64,000 nucleotides of DNA from Streptomyces sp. NBC_01260 (GCF_036226405.1 NZ_CP108464.1:2418001-2482000); one strand, 5' to 3'; shown: positions 8,367 to 16,816, numbered from the stretch's first letter. The notes: generated by a model not told the origin, from the letters alone. A program made the numbers and translations.

Positions 8367-9437
8367 CTACGCGAGGCCCAGCTTCTCGGCGGCGGCGACC
8401 GCGTCGACCGGGACCGTGACCGGCTGGGGGGCGCCCGCGACGGCCCAGTCCGGGTCCTTCAGGCCGTTGCCGGTGACCGTGCAGACGATGCGCTGGCCCG
8501 GGTCGACCTTGCCCTCTTCGGCGGCCTTGAGCAGACCGGCGACCGACGCGGCCGACGCGGGCTCCACGAAGACGCCCTCCTGCGAGGCCAACAGACGGTA
8601 GGCGGACAGGATCTGCCGGTCCGTCACCTCGTCGATGAAGCCGCCCGACTCGTCCCGCGCGGCGAGCGCGTAACTCCAGGAGGCCGGGTTGCCGATCCGG
8701 ATGGCGGTGGCGATGGTCGACGGGTCCTTGACGATCTCGCCGCGCACGATGGGCGCGGAGCCGGAGGCCTGGAAGCCCCACATCCGCGGCGTGTGGGTGG
8801 CCGGGCCGTCCGCGGCGTACTCGGTGTAGCCCTTCCAGTACGCGGTGATGTTGCCCGCGTTGCCGACCGGGAGGACGTGGATGTCCGGGGCGTCGCCGAG
8901 CGCGTCGACGATCTCGAAGGCCGCGGTCTTCTGGCCCTCGATGCGGACCGGGTTGACCGAATTGACCAGCGCCACGGGGTAGTTGTCCGAGAGCGAGCGG
9001 GCCAGCGTCAGACAGTCGTCGAAGTTGCCGTCGACCTGGAGGATCTTGGCGCCGTGCACGAGGGCCTGGCCCATCTTGCCGAGCGCGATCTTGCCCTGCG
9101 GTACGAGGACGGCGCAGACCATGCCCGCCCTGACCGCGTACGCGGCGGCGGAGGCGGAGGTGTTGCCGGTGGAGGCGCAGATGACGGCCTGCGCGCCCTC
9201 CTCCTTGGCCCGGGTGATCGCCATCGTCATTCCGCGGTCCTTGAAGGACCCGGTGGGGTTGGCGCCCTCGACCTTGAGGTGCACCTCGCAGCCCGTGCGC
9301 TCGGAGAGGACCTGAGCGGGGACGAGCGGCGTGCCGCCCTCACGGAGCGTGACGACCGGCGTCGTGCTCGTGACCGGAAGGCGGTCCCGGTACTCCTCGA
9401 TGATGCCGCGCCACTGGTGGGTGCCCTTGGTGGTCAT
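8367..9437 (-). CDS. thrC: Threonine synthase
   Basis: The 356-aa fold-type II PLP enzyme converts O-phospho-L-homoserine to L-threonine and phosphate. The pyridoxal phosphate lysine is K66 in [10 protein letters not shown], and the glycine-rich PLP phosphate-binding region [14 protein letters not shown] follows, with PVGNAGNI near residue 185. The start at 9437 lies 6 nt after the hom stop codon, so the two genes form a tight operon. Length fits the short bacterial class without the N-terminal extension of plant enzymes. Confidence 0.97.
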   Translation of the reverse strand: MTTKGTHQWRGIIEEYRDRLPVTSTTPVVTLREGGTPLVPAQVLSERTGCEVHLKVEGANPTGSFKDRGMTMAITRAKEEGAQAVICASTGNTSASAAAYAVRAGMVCAVLVPQGKIALGKMGQALVHGAKILQVDGNFDDCLTLARSLSDNYPVALVNSVNPVRIEGQKTAAFEIVDALGDAPDIHVLPVGNAGNITAYWKGYTEYAADGPATHTPRMWGFQASGSAPIVRGEIVKDPSTIATAIRIGNPASWSYALAARDESGGFIDEVTDRQILSAYRLLASQEGVFVEPASAASVAGLLKAAEEGKVDPGQRIVCTVTGNGLKDPDWAVAGAPQPVTVPVDAVAAAEKLGLA

Positions 9438-9443
9438 GGGTCC

Positions 9444-10745
9444 TTACTCCCCTTCAACACGCATGATGCTGGCGACACCGCGGACGGTGTCGAGCTTGCG
9501 CAGCGCCTCGACGGTCCCGGAGAGGGCGGCGTCGGGCGCGCGGTGGGTGACGACGACGAGCGAAGCCTCGCCGCTCTTGTCCTGTCGGCCTTTCTGGCGG
9601 ACCGTATCGATGGATACGCCCTGTTCGGCGAAGACCGTCGCGACCTGGGCGAGCACGCCAGGCTTGTCGGCCACGTCGAGACTGATGTGGTACCGCGTGA
9701 CGACGTCGCCCATGGGGCTGACCGGCAGACGCGTGTACGCGGACTCACCGGGGCCGGGGGCCTCGCTGAGTTTGTTGCGGCAGACCGCGACGAGGTCGCC
9801 CAGGACCGCGGAGGCGGTCGGCGCGCCACCGGCGCCGGGGCCGTAGAACATCAGCTGCCCGGCGGCATCGGCCTCGATGAACACCGCGTTGTACGCCTCG
9901 CGGACGGAGGCCAGCGGGTGGCTGAGCGGGATCATCGCGGGATGCACGCGGGCCGTGACCGAGCGCCCGTCGGCGGCGCGCTCGCAGATGGCGAGGAGCT
10001 TGACGGTGCAGCCCATGCGGCGGGCGGAGGCGATGTCGGCGGCGGTGACCTCGGTGATGCCCTCGCGGTGCACGTCGCCGATCCTCACCCGGGTGTGAAA
10101 GGCGATTCCGGCGAGGATCGCGGCCTTGGCGGCGGCGTCGAAGCCCTCGACGTCGGCGGTGGGGTCGGCCTCGGCGTATCCGAGTGCGGTGGCCTCGTCG
10201 AGCGCCTCGGAGTACCCGGCGCCACTCGTGTCCATCTTGTCGAGGATGAAGTTCGTGGTGCCGTTGACGATGCCGAGGACCCGGTTGACCTTGTCGCCGG
10301 CCAGGGACTCGCGCAGCGGGCGGACGAGCGGGATGGCGCCGGCCACGGCGGCCTCGTAGTAGAGGTCCCGGCCGTACTGCTCGGCGGCGGCGTGCAGGGC
10401 CGCGCCGTCCTCGGCGAGCAGCGCCTTGTTGGCGGAGACGACGCTCGCGCCGTGCTCGAAGGCGGTGGTGATGAGCGTGCGGGCGGGCTCGATGCCGCCG
10501 ATGACCTCGACGACGACGTCGATGTCACCCCGTTTGACCAGGGCGGTCGCGTCGGTGGTGATCAGCGCGGGGTCGATGCCCTCGCGCACTTTGGAGGGCC
10601 GGCGCACGGCGACACCGGCGAGCTCCACCGGCGCGCCGATGCGCGCGGCGAGGTCGTCGGCGTGCGTCGTCATGATGCGCGCCACCTCTGAGCCGACCAC
10701 TCCACAGCCCAGCAGCGCCACCTTCAGCGGACGCGTACGCATCAT
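9444..10745 (-). CDS. hom: Homoserine dehydrogenase with C-terminal ACT domain
   Basis: The 433-aa enzyme reduces L-aspartate semialdehyde to L-homoserine with NAD(P)H, at the branch to threonine and methionine. The N-terminal Rossmann motif is GCGVVGSEVA, the catalytic domain has GIVNGTTNFIL and the lysine-containing NPLFYGPGAG-like segment, and the final 80 residues (GDVVTRYHISLDVADKPGVLAQV onward) form an ACT domain that in homologues mediates feedback inhibition by threonine. The start is a double ATG at 10745/10742. It is the first gene of the hom-thrC operon and lies directly after lysA, the competing branch. Confidence 0.97.
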   Translation of the reverse strand: MMRTRPLKVALLGCGVVGSEVARIMTTHADDLAARIGAPVELAGVAVRRPSKVREGIDPALITTDATALVKRGDIDVVVEVIGGIEPARTLITTAFEHGASVVSANKALLAEDGAALHAAAEQYGRDLYYEAAVAGAIPLVRPLRESLAGDKVNRVLGIVNGTTNFILDKMDTSGAGYSEALDEATALGYAEADPTADVEGFDAAAKAAILAGIAFHTRVRIGDVHREGITEVTAADIASARRMGCTVKLLAICERAADGRSVTARVHPAMIPLSHPLASVREAYNAVFIEADAAGQLMFYGPGAGGAPTASAVLGDLVAVCRNKLSEAPGPGESAYTRLPVSPMGDVVTRYHISLDVADKPGVLAQVATVFAEQGVSIDTVRQKGRQDKSGEASLVVVTHRAPDAALSGTVEALRKLDTVRGVASIMRVEGE

Positions 10746-10871
10746 CCGACCTCGTTTCGTTTACATCTGATGTATGGACCAGTCTCACTCACCGGACGGG
10801 CGTTCCCCGCCACCCGTCCGGATCCTGAGATGTTTATGGGCGACCGGGGGTGTACCCCGGGAAATACGGCA

Positions 10872-12263
10872 TCAGCCGACATCCAGACGCAGGAGATCTT
10901 CCTCCGTCTCGCGCCGGACGATGACCCGCGCCCGACCGTCGCGCACGGCGACGACCGGCGGGCGCAGGGCGTGGTTGTAGTTGCTCGCCATGGAACGGCA
11001 GTACGCGCCGGTGGCGGGGACCGCGATCAGGTCGCCGGGGGCCAGGTCGGACGGCAGGAAGGCGTCCTTGACCACGATGTCGCCGCTCTCGCAGTGCTTG
11101 CCGACGACCCGCACGAGCATCGGCTCGGCGTCGGAGGTGCGCGAGACGAGCGCGACGCTGTACTCGGCGTCGTACAGCGCGGTGCGGATGTTGTCCGACA
11201 TGCCGCCGTCGACGCTGACGTAGGTGCGCAGCCCCTCCAGGGGCTTGATCGTGCCGACCTCGTACAGCGTGAAGGCGGTCGGTCCGACGATGGCGCGGCC
11301 CGGCTCGACGGAGATCCGCGGGGTGGCGAGCCCGGCGGACTCGCACTCACGGGTCACGATGTCGCCGAGCGCCTTGGCGATCTCGTACGGCTCGCGCGGG
11401 TCGTCCTCGGAGGTGTACGCGATGCCGAGGCCGCCGCCGAGGTCGATCTCGGGCAGTTCGACGCCGTGCTCGTCGCGCACCTCGGCGAGGAGTTGCACCA
11501 CGCGCCGGGCGGAGACCTCGAAGCCGGCCATGTCGAAGATCTGCGAGCCGATGTGCGAGTGGATGCCGATGAGTTCGAGCCCGTCGAGGGTGAGCGCCCG
11601 CCGTACGGCCTCGGCGGCCTGTCCCCCGGCCAGCGCGATGCCGAACTTCTGGTCCTCGTGCGCGGTGGCGATGAACTCGTGGGTGTGTGCCTCGACGCCG
11701 ACGGTCACCCGGATCTGCACGGGCTGGCGCCGGCCGAGCCGCTGCGCGATGTGCGAGACCCGGACGATCTCCTGGAAGGAGTCGAGCACGATCCGCCCGA
11801 CGCCCGCCGTGATGGCCCGCTCGATCTCGTCGACCGTCTTGTTGTTGCCGTGGAAGGCGATGCGCTCGGCGGGCATCCCGGCGTCCAGTGCGGTGGTCAG
11901 CTCGCCGCCGGAGCAGACGTCGAGGTTGAGCCCCTCCTCCTTCAGCCAGCGCACGATCGCGCGGGAGAGGAAGGCCTTGCCGGCGTAGAAGACGTCGGCG
12001 CCGGGGCCGAAGGCGTCGGACCAGGCGCGGCAGCGGGCCCGGAAGTCGGTCTCGTCCAGGAAGTAGGCCGGAGTGCCGAACTCCTCGGCCAGCCGGGCGA
12101 CTTCGATCCCGCCGACGGTCAGTGCGCCGTGTTCGTCCCGGGTGACGGTGCGGGACCAGACCTTCTCGTCGAGGACATTGAGGTCCTCTGCCGGGGCGGA
12201 GTAGTGCCCCTCCGACATGACATCGGCGTGACGGGGTCCGGCGGGGTGTGCGGATCGGCTCAT
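10872..12263 (-). CDS. lysA: Diaminopimelate decarboxylase
   Basis: The 463-aa fold-type III PLP enzyme decarboxylates meso-diaminopimelate to L-lysine. K96 in FYAGKAFLS binds PLP; HSHIGSQ, the EIDLGGGLGIAY glycine loop and the CESGD active-site segment are all present. I start it at MSRSAHPAG (12263, ATG); an internal ATG at MSEGHYSAP is an alternative and would better match the minimal family length. It lies between nrtL and hom on the same strand. In many actinobacteria lysA is preceded by argS, and here the ArgRS-derived nrtL keeps that position. Confidence 0.96.
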   Translation of the reverse strand: MSRSAHPAGPRHADVMSEGHYSAPAEDLNVLDEKVWSRTVTRDEHGALTVGGIEVARLAEEFGTPAYFLDETDFRARCRAWSDAFGPGADVFYAGKAFLSRAIVRWLKEEGLNLDVCSGGELTTALDAGMPAERIAFHGNNKTVDEIERAITAGVGRIVLDSFQEIVRVSHIAQRLGRRQPVQIRVTVGVEAHTHEFIATAHEDQKFGIALAGGQAAEAVRRALTLDGLELIGIHSHIGSQIFDMAGFEVSARRVVQLLAEVRDEHGVELPEIDLGGGLGIAYTSEDDPREPYEIAKALGDIVTRECESAGLATPRISVEPGRAIVGPTAFTLYEVGTIKPLEGLRTYVSVDGGMSDNIRTALYDAEYSVALVSRTSDAEPMLVRVVGKHCESGDIVVKDAFLPSDLAPGDLIAVPATGAYCRSMASNYNHALRPPVVAVRDGRARVIVRRETEEDLLRLDVG

Positions 12264-12291
12264 CGTGTTGCTCTGTTCTCTCTCGGGTCTC

Positions 12292-13362
12292 TCACAGGTG
12301 CGGGGGCGCGCTGATACCGAGCAGGGACAGGCCGCCTGCCAGCACCGTCCCGGCGGCTTCGGCGAGGGCGAGCCGGGTGCGGTGGGCGGCCGAGGGTTTC
12401 TCGTCCCCGACGGGGAGCGGCGACGCGGCGTCGTGGAAGTCGAAGAACGCGTGCGCGACCGCTTCGAGGTGGCGGGCGAGCCGGTCGGGTGCGCGGTGGT
12501 GCGCGGCGGCGGCGAGGACGGCGGGGTGGTCGGCGATGACGGCGAGGAGCGCGGGCGCCCCGGCTCCCGCCGGGTCGCCGGGGTCGCTGGTGAATCCGAG
12601 CCGCTCCGCGCCGCGGCTGAGCGCGCGGGTGCGGGAGTGGGCGTAGCGGACCAGGAACAGGGGGTTGTCCTCGCCCTGGACGAGAAGGCCGTCGCCGAGC
12701 CGGGCGCGGTCGTGACCGGCCGGGCGGAGCAGCCCCCAGCGGGTGGCGTCGGGCCCGAGCCGTTCGAGCAGCTCACCGGCGGTGGCACCGGCGGGAACCG
12801 GCCGTATCTCCGTCAGCGGTACGGGGGGCCGCCCATGGACGTCGACGGCGACCCCGAGCCGCGCCCAGTCCGGGTCGGAGGCCTCGTCGCAGCTGATGCG
12901 GACGGGCGCGCCCTGTGCCCGCACGAGCCGGCGCACCGCGTCGGCGGTGACCGCGGCCCGGACCTCGCGGGCGTGGCTGAACTGCAGCGGTGCTCCGGCG
13001 AGCGCGTCGCCGTGTCCGTAGCGCAGCCCTTGCTCCCGTACCCGGTGCAGGAGCGCGCGGTGCGCGGCGGTGTCGGCCGTGGCGTCGAGCGTGAAGTTCA
13101 GGAAGCCGGGTCCGGTGATCTCGACCCGCCCGAGCCCGGGGGCACCGGCCATCCGCTCCCGCAGGATCTCGGCCACCTCCCGCGCGGGCAGCGCGGCGGG
13201 CCCGGCCAGCTGGAGGGCGACGGCGCTGGCGTAGTCGCCCCGGCCGCCCGGCCGGGTCCTCTCCACTCGCACGCGCGCGGGCACGGGCGCGTGCAAGGCG
13301 TCCTCGTCGACCGCGCGGCGCACGGCGTGCAGCACGGTCGTGGAGAGATCGGCGGGGGTCAC
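12292..13362 (-). CDS. nrtL: ArgRS-derived protein lacking the catalytic core (NrtL)
   Basis: The 356-aa protein resembles arginyl-tRNA synthetase at both ends but not in the middle. The N-terminus has the Add-1-like domain (LPAREVAEILRERM, ITGPGFLNFTLD), and the C-terminus has the DALR anticodon-binding helices (DNPLFLVRYAHSRTRAL). The Rossmann core with HIGH and KMSK motifs is mostly missing, so it should not charge tRNA. I start it at GTG 13362 (TPADLSTTVLHAV), since the open frame further up has no similarity. The family is known in streptomycetes as ArgS-related anticodon-binding protein NrtL; its role is not known to me. It lies 28 nt before lysA, where argS sits in other actinobacteria. 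Confidence 0.85.
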   Translation of the reverse strand: MTPADLSTTVLHAVRRAVDEDALHAPVPARVRVERTRPGGRGDYASAVALQLAGPAALPAREVAEILRERMAGAPGLGRVEITGPGFLNFTLDATADTAAHRALLHRVREQGLRYGHGDALAGAPLQFSHAREVRAAVTADAVRRLVRAQGAPVRISCDEASDPDWARLGVAVDVHGRPPVPLTEIRPVPAGATAGELLERLGPDATRWGLLRPAGHDRARLGDGLLVQGEDNPLFLVRYAHSRTRALSRGAERLGFTSDPGDPAGAGAPALLAVIADHPAVLAAAAHHRAPDRLARHLEAVAHAFFDFHDAASPLPVGDEKPSAAHRTRLALAEAAGTVLAGGLSLLGISAPPHL

Positions 13363-13417
13363 GGGACAAGCGTATGGGAGGGAGGGGGGCCTTTCGCGAA
13401 CCGGTTTCGCCATCCGG

Positions 13418-13852
13418 TCAGCCCGCGGCTCTCTCCGCCCGCCCGGCACCCCGCCTGCCGTCGAGTGCCGGTGGCCGGCCACGCTCCATCAACTGCCGTA
13501 CGACCCGCACCAGCTCGCTCGGCTCGAAGGGCTTCGCGAGGAAGGCGTCGACTCCCGCCGCGACGCCGTTGTCCACCTCGTACGGCGTACAGGCGCTGAT
13601 GACCGCCACGGGCAGATGCCGGGTCCGTGGATCGGAACGGAGTCTGGTGGCCGTCTGCAGACCGTCCAGCCGGGGCATCACGACATCGAGCGTGATCACA
13701 TCGGGACTGACCCGATGCACCAGATCCAGACACTCGACACCATCGGCCGCGGTCACGACCTCGAAGCCCTCAAGCTCGAGATTGACCCTGATCAACTGCC
13801 GGATGACCTTGTTGTCGTCGACAACAAGCACGCGGCCGGACGCCCCTGACAC
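13418..13852 (-). CDS. Single-domain response regulator (CheY-like)
   Basis: The 144-aa product is a lone receiver domain. VLVVDDNKVIR gives the acidic pair, the phospho-acceptor Asp is in DVITLDVVMP, and the switch residues are in VISACTP and the conserved lysine in FLAKPFEP. There is no output domain, only a 25-residue Arg/Ala-rich tail. I prefer the GTG at 13852 (SGASGRVLVVDD) because similarity starts there; the frame is open 20 codons further to 13912. It lies beside the tRNA-Arg gene, upstream of nrtL-lysA. No kinase is adjacent, so its partner is unknown. Confidence 0.88.
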   Translation of the reverse strand: MSGASGRVLVVDDNKVIRQLIRVNLELEGFEVVTAADGVECLDLVHRVSPDVITLDVVMPRLDGLQTATRLRSDPRTRHLPVAVISACTPYEVDNGVAAGVDAFLAKPFEPSELVRVVRQLMERGRPPALDGRRGAGRAERAAG

Positions 13853-14059
13853 CCTTCGAGAGTAGGCGGGCAGGAGTGGCTGCGTCCGGGTTTTGCCCAC
13901 TTCCGTCCCCACGGAGGTGGCGGCGAAGGTTGGCCGGATGTGTGTGCGACGGGCCGGACAGGGCCTGAGGCACCCGGCGGGCGGCGCGGAAATACCTGTT
14001 CACGGGCACCGGGCGGAAGCTGGTAGTGTTTCACCCGTCGCAGAGCAACACAGCGATAC

Positions 14060-14131
14060 GCCCCCGTAGCTCAGGGGATAGAGCATCGGCCTCCGGAGCC
14101 GGGAGCGCAGGTTCGAATCCTGCCGGGGGCA
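14060..14131 (+). tRNA. tRNA-Arg (CCG anticodon)
   Basis: A full cloverleaf can be drawn: acceptor GCCCCCG pairs with CGGGGGC, D-arm GCTC/GAGC with an 8-nt loop, anticodon stem TCGGC/GCCGG with loop CTCCGGA giving anticodon CCG, and T-arm GCAGG-TTCGAAT-CCTGC. The discriminator base is A; the complete CCA end is not encoded. It reads CGG codons, which are frequent in this genome. tRNA 3' ends are common attachment sites for integrative elements, and accessory DNA starts right after this one, but I find no integrase or repeated 3' end in the window. Confidence 0.97.
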
Positions 14132-14196
14132 CCTTAGTCCAGGTGCCATGCAGGCCCTCTGATCAGGCAAGACGCCAGATCGGGGGGCCTGTTGCC

Positions 14197-14889
14197 ATGA
14201 GTGGCGAAGTCCGGGAAGAATGCAGATCACCGCTGCGCCCGGGACGTACTCCGACGAACTGCGCGGGCGTGCGACGTGGCAGCAGAATCACCGTGTCCAA
14301 GGCTGACACCGGGCTAGGTCGTGTCGTCAAAACCGACCGTGTGGTTGAGGGAGGGCGGGGCGGCCTGGCGAGCAAAACCCACGTGCCAGCGCTGCTGCGC
14401 CTTGGCGATGATTCACAGATGTTGAACGTCACCGGCGCGGACGACGCCGAAAGCACGGCTCTCTTGCTGACCACGATGCATCGGCTGCACAAGCAGCTGG
14501 ACGTTTTCACCACTCAGCTCTACATCGCCTACGACTTCGGGGACGAGTCTGGGCTGGTGCCTGTCATCATGATCGAAAAGCACGCTGCGGGGCCTGAACT
14601 GAGGATCCACCACCGCTTCGGCTTCTTCGCGGAGGGCGATTCGGATGTCAGTGAGCTGCGGTTCTCGGCAGGTGTGACCATCACCTCGGCCGGGTGCATC
14701 GTTGAAGCCAAGGTGGATGTCGACCTTGAACGACCCCTGGGAGAGTTCGGCGCCGACGTCCACACCCTCTATTTTGAGCGGTTCGATGCACTTTCCCTCA
14801 CGGACGCCCTGAGCTGTTTGGAGGAGCAGGTCACGGCGCTCTGCAACATGGGCGATGTCCCGAATCGTCTGGGTTTCGATACGCGTTGA
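14197..14889 (+). CDS. Hypothetical protein beside the IS5-family transposase
   Basis: I do not recognise this protein. The ATG at 14197 gives 230 aa, but the convincing part begins near residue 75 (ATG at 14419): an acidic, mixed alpha/beta-looking segment with LLLTTMHRLHKQLDVF, a run of strands (LYIAYDFGDESG, VIMIEKHAAG) and a helix near the end (LTDALSCLEEQVTALC). Base composition is clearly lower in GC than the neighbours, suggesting transfer. A 21-bp sequence at 14311-14331 that is an inverted copy of the right end of the IS cuts through the 5' part of this frame, so the gene could start at 14419 and be a passenger inside the mobile unit. No signal peptide or membrane segment. Confidence 0.5.
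   Translation: MSGEVREECRSPLRPGRTPTNCAGVRRGSRITVSKADTGLGRVVKTDRVVEGGRGGLASKTHVPALLRLGDDSQMLNVTGADDAESTALLLTTMHRLHKQLDVFTTQLYIAYDFGDESGLVPVIMIEKHAAGPELRIHHRFGFFAEGDSDVSELRFSAGVTITSAGCIVEAKVDVDLERPLGEFGADVHTLYFERFDALSLTDALSCLEEQVTALCNMGDVPNRLGFDTR
14311..14331. repeat. Left imperfect terminal inverted repeat
   Basis: It reads GGGCTAGGTCGTGTC and continues to TCAAA. Three mismatches separate it from the inverted copy at 15793-15813. It lies inside the open frame of the hypothetical gene starting at 14197. Confidence 0.6.
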
Positions 14890-14934
14890 TCGCGGTCATC
14901 GCCTCGGCGGCACCATAGGAGACGCGCATGTGGT

Positions 14935-15783
14935 TCACACCCACATGAGGAGTGCAGCCAAAGTGACGGCTGCTTCGTAGGACTCGGCGGTTTTGTCGTA
15001 GCGAGTGGCGATGCCTCGCCACTGTTTGAGGCGGTTGAAGCATCGTTCCACCACGTTGCGCTGCTTGTAGACGGAGCGGTCGAAGGCCGGCGGCCTGCCG
15101 CCACGGCTGCCGCGCCTGAGCCGGTTGCGGGCCTGGTCGGCTCGCTCGGGGATGGTGTGGGCGATGCCGCGCCGCCTGAGCCAGGTGCGGATCGCCCTCG
15201 AGCTATAGCCCTTGTCGCCCAGGACGTGGGCGGGTCGAACCCGCGGCCGGCCCAGTCCGATGCGGGGCACCCGGATCGCTTCCATCACCGTGGTGAACTG
15301 AGTGCAGTCGTTGATGTTCCCGCCTGTAAAGACGAAGGCCAGCGGGCGGCCCAGAGCATCACAGGCCAGGTGAATCTTGCTGGTCAGACCGCCTCGGGAC
15401 CGTCCGAGCGCCGGGCCGCGGAGCCCTTTTTTAGCCCCGGCGGCATGCTGGTGGGCTCGGACGATCGTGGAGTCAACCGACACCAGCCAACTAATGTCGC
15501 CCGCCGCGTCTGCCTTGGCCTGGGCAGTCCGAAGCATCCGCTCGAACGTGCCGTCCGCCGCCCACCTGCGGAAACGGGTATGAAGCGTGGCCCACGACCC
15601 GTACCGAACAGGCACATCCCGCCAAGCGGTCCCGGTGCGGAACTTCCACACGATCCCGTTGAGGACCCTGCGGTCGTCCAGTCGCTTCCGCCCCCGCAAC
15701 GATGAGGGCAGCAGCGGCTGAACGAACTCCCACTCGCGGTCGGACAGTTCATGGCGGCGTATCACGACTCCATGATCCACCAT
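14935..15783 (-). CDS. IS5-family DDE transposase
   Basis: The single-frame 282-aa protein begins MVDHGVVIRRHELSDREWE, has the WRDVPVRYGSW block of IS5/IS427-type transposases, and a complete DDE set: the first Asp in SVDSTIVRAHQHAAG, the second in LGDKGYSS, and the Glu in YKQRNVVERCFNRLKQW. It cuts and pastes the element. The frame appears intact, so the element may still be mobile. The GGGLTSKIHL segment is typical of the group. The start at 15783 lies about 25 nt inside the right terminal repeat. Confidence 0.95.
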   Translation of the reverse strand: MVDHGVVIRRHELSDREWEFVQPLLPSSLRGRKRLDDRRVLNGIVWKFRTGTAWRDVPVRYGSWATLHTRFRRWAADGTFERMLRTAQAKADAAGDISWLVSVDSTIVRAHQHAAGAKKGLRGPALGRSRGGLTSKIHLACDALGRPLAFVFTGGNINDCTQFTTVMEAIRVPRIGLGRPRVRPAHVLGDKGYSSRAIRTWLRRRGIAHTIPERADQARNRLRRGSRGGRPPAFDRSVYKQRNVVERCFNRLKQWRGIATRYDKTAESYEAAVTLAALLMWV

Positions 15784-15792
15784 CCAAGATCA

Positions 15793-15813
15793 TTTGAAGA
15801 CAGGTCCTAGCCC
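15793..15813. repeat. Right terminal inverted repeat of the IS, overlapping the PPTase stop
   Basis: TTTGAAGACAGGTCCTAG ends the element. The TAG stop of the phosphopantetheinyl transferase (15807-15809 on the minus strand) lies in the CTAG at its outer edge, so the insertion defined, or very nearly touched, the end of that gene. Confidence 0.75.
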
Positions 15814-16451
15814 TCGGACGGTCCCCCGTGCGCCGTGATCCCGGGCAGGACGTCCACCGGTACGGTGCTCGCCACCGCAGCCGTGGCTCCCCGGCGGCGA
15901 TCCGCCCAGACCAGCAGTGGGAGACCGCCCCCGCCCGCCTTCAGCAGGGCCTCCCGGCGCACCCACGCCCGGAGCAGTTCCGGACCGGGGTCCGGGGAAG
16001 CGGCTGCCGCTTCCAGGTCGGCCTCGGGCAGCATCCGCCGCAGCACCGACACGGGGCCGGGCCGGCGGGTGGAGGGCTCCACGTCGATGCCCACGGCACC
16101 GGGGCCTGCGGCTGCCGCGACCAGGCCGTGGGCATGGCTCATGCTGACGCCGGTACGGGGGCGGTCCCGGAGCGAGGGGCGACCGTGCTCGTACTGCCCG
16201 CACTCGGGGCAGAACTGGACGAGATCGTGGGCGTCCGGGGCGAGGCCGGTGAAGCGCGAGGCGCACAGGCGCAGCAGGAGCCGCGCCGCCACCACGTCGT
16301 CGCGGCGGGCCGGCACCCGTATCCGGGTCAGCCGCCGGCGCTCCCAGGGGGCGAGCATGTCCGCGTCCAGCTCCGGGTGGGCCAGGACCTCCGCCGTGGT
16401 GGCCACCGCGGCCACCACGTGGTCGTGGCGCGGCGGAGGGCCGCCGCTCAA
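15807..16451 (-). CDS. 4'-phosphopantetheinyl transferase (Sfp type)
   Basis: The 214-aa protein has the Sfp-type motifs: the RRLTRIRVPARRDD helix, SMSHAHGLV, the Mg-binding VGIDVEPSTRR and the WVRREALLKAGG helix (family consensus WxxKEA). It moves phosphopantetheine from CoA to the conserved serine of a carrier protein, most likely the one encoded immediately upstream. The start is uncertain: a TTG at 16451, while an ATG overlapping the ACP stop (ATGA) reads only five codons before a TGA. A GTG near 16420 is another choice. The stop lies exactly in the CTAG at the IS edge, so the C-terminus could be shortened or altered by the insertion; about 50 residues remain after the WxxKEA helix, roughly normal. 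Confidence 0.9.
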   Translation of the reverse strand: MSGGPPPRHDHVVAAVATTAEVLAHPELDADMLAPWERRRLTRIRVPARRDDVVAARLLLRLCASRFTGLAPDAHDLVQFCPECGQYEHGRPSLRDRPRTGVSMSHAHGLVAAAAGPGAVGIDVEPSTRRPGPVSVLRRMLPEADLEAAAASPDPGPELLRAWVRREALLKAGGGGLPLLVWADRRRGATAAVASTVPVDVLPGITAHGGPSEG

Positions 16452-16461
16452 CGGCGGACGC

Positions 16462-16722
16462 TCATCCGGACGCCGCCTCGGAGGCTGCCGAGGAGACGGG
16501 CGGGGCCAGGAAGCGCTGCTGTATGCGGTCGAGGGTACGGAAGTCGTCGATGGTGACTTCCTGGAGGTCGATGCTGCTGGCGGAGAGCTCCTCCAGCAGA
16601 TCGATGAACTCCAGGAAGTCCATGGAGTCGATGAGGCGGGCCTCGATCAGGTCCTCGTCGGAGGCGATGCCGCCGGTGAGACCGGGGTTCTTCTCGTGGA
16701 GCCACGCGGTGATGCTGTCCAT
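16462..16722 (-). CDS. Stand-alone acyl/peptidyl carrier protein
   Basis: The 86-aa protein fits the four-helix carrier fold. The phosphopantetheine attachment site is S33 in LIDSMDFLEFIDLLEEL, an acidic helix II suited to partner binding. The C-terminal 12 residues (PPVSSAASEAASG) look disordered. It lies between the aaRS-like ligase and the phosphopantetheinyl transferase on the same strand; the ATG that overlaps its stop suggests coupling. It is not a fatty-acid ACP by context. I infer that the upstream ligase loads an amino acid on it, making it the T domain of an NRPS-like system with separate parts. GAACGGTTCAGC precedes the start with only a weak ribosome binding site. Confidence 0.9.
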   Translation of the reverse strand: MDSITAWLHEKNPGLTGGIASDEDLIEARLIDSMDFLEFIDLLEELSASSIDLQEVTIDDFRTLDRIQQRFLAPPVSSAASEAASG

Positions 16723-16816
16723 GGTGCTGAACCGTTCCTTGTCGTACGGGAGTTGTCGGAGCCGAGGCGGCCGGGTCCCAGGGGGCTAAATGGCCCGGAG
16801 CCGACCCGGAAGGCGC

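Larger units (their letters stand above)
14311..15813 (-). mobile_element. IS5-family element, about 1.5 kb if the paired inverted repeats are its ends
   Basis: The sequence at 14311-14331 and the reverse complement of 15793-15813 agree at 18 of 21 positions. Both contain CTAG at the outer edge followed by a TGTC-TCAAA core, as expected for terminal inverted repeats with a CTAG-type target. Between them lie the transposase gene (14935-15783) and most of a hypothetical gene. IS5-family elements of the IS427 group are normally 0.85-1 kb, so 1.5 kb implies passenger DNA or an older IS end reused. If the left repeat is fortuitous, the true left end lies near 14890-14934. The right end is firm. 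Confidence 0.6.

Noticed and set aside
6792..10691. A 1299-codon open frame on the plus strand
   Set aside because: Antisense to thrB, thrC and hom, all of which show clear active-site motifs on the minus strand.
14132..14196. Integrase attachment repeat after tRNA-Arg
   Set aside because: I looked for a second copy of the tRNA 3' end to the right and found none in the window.
15157..15705. 182-codon plus-strand frame within the IS
   Set aside because: Antisense to the transposase, which has a complete DDE motif set.
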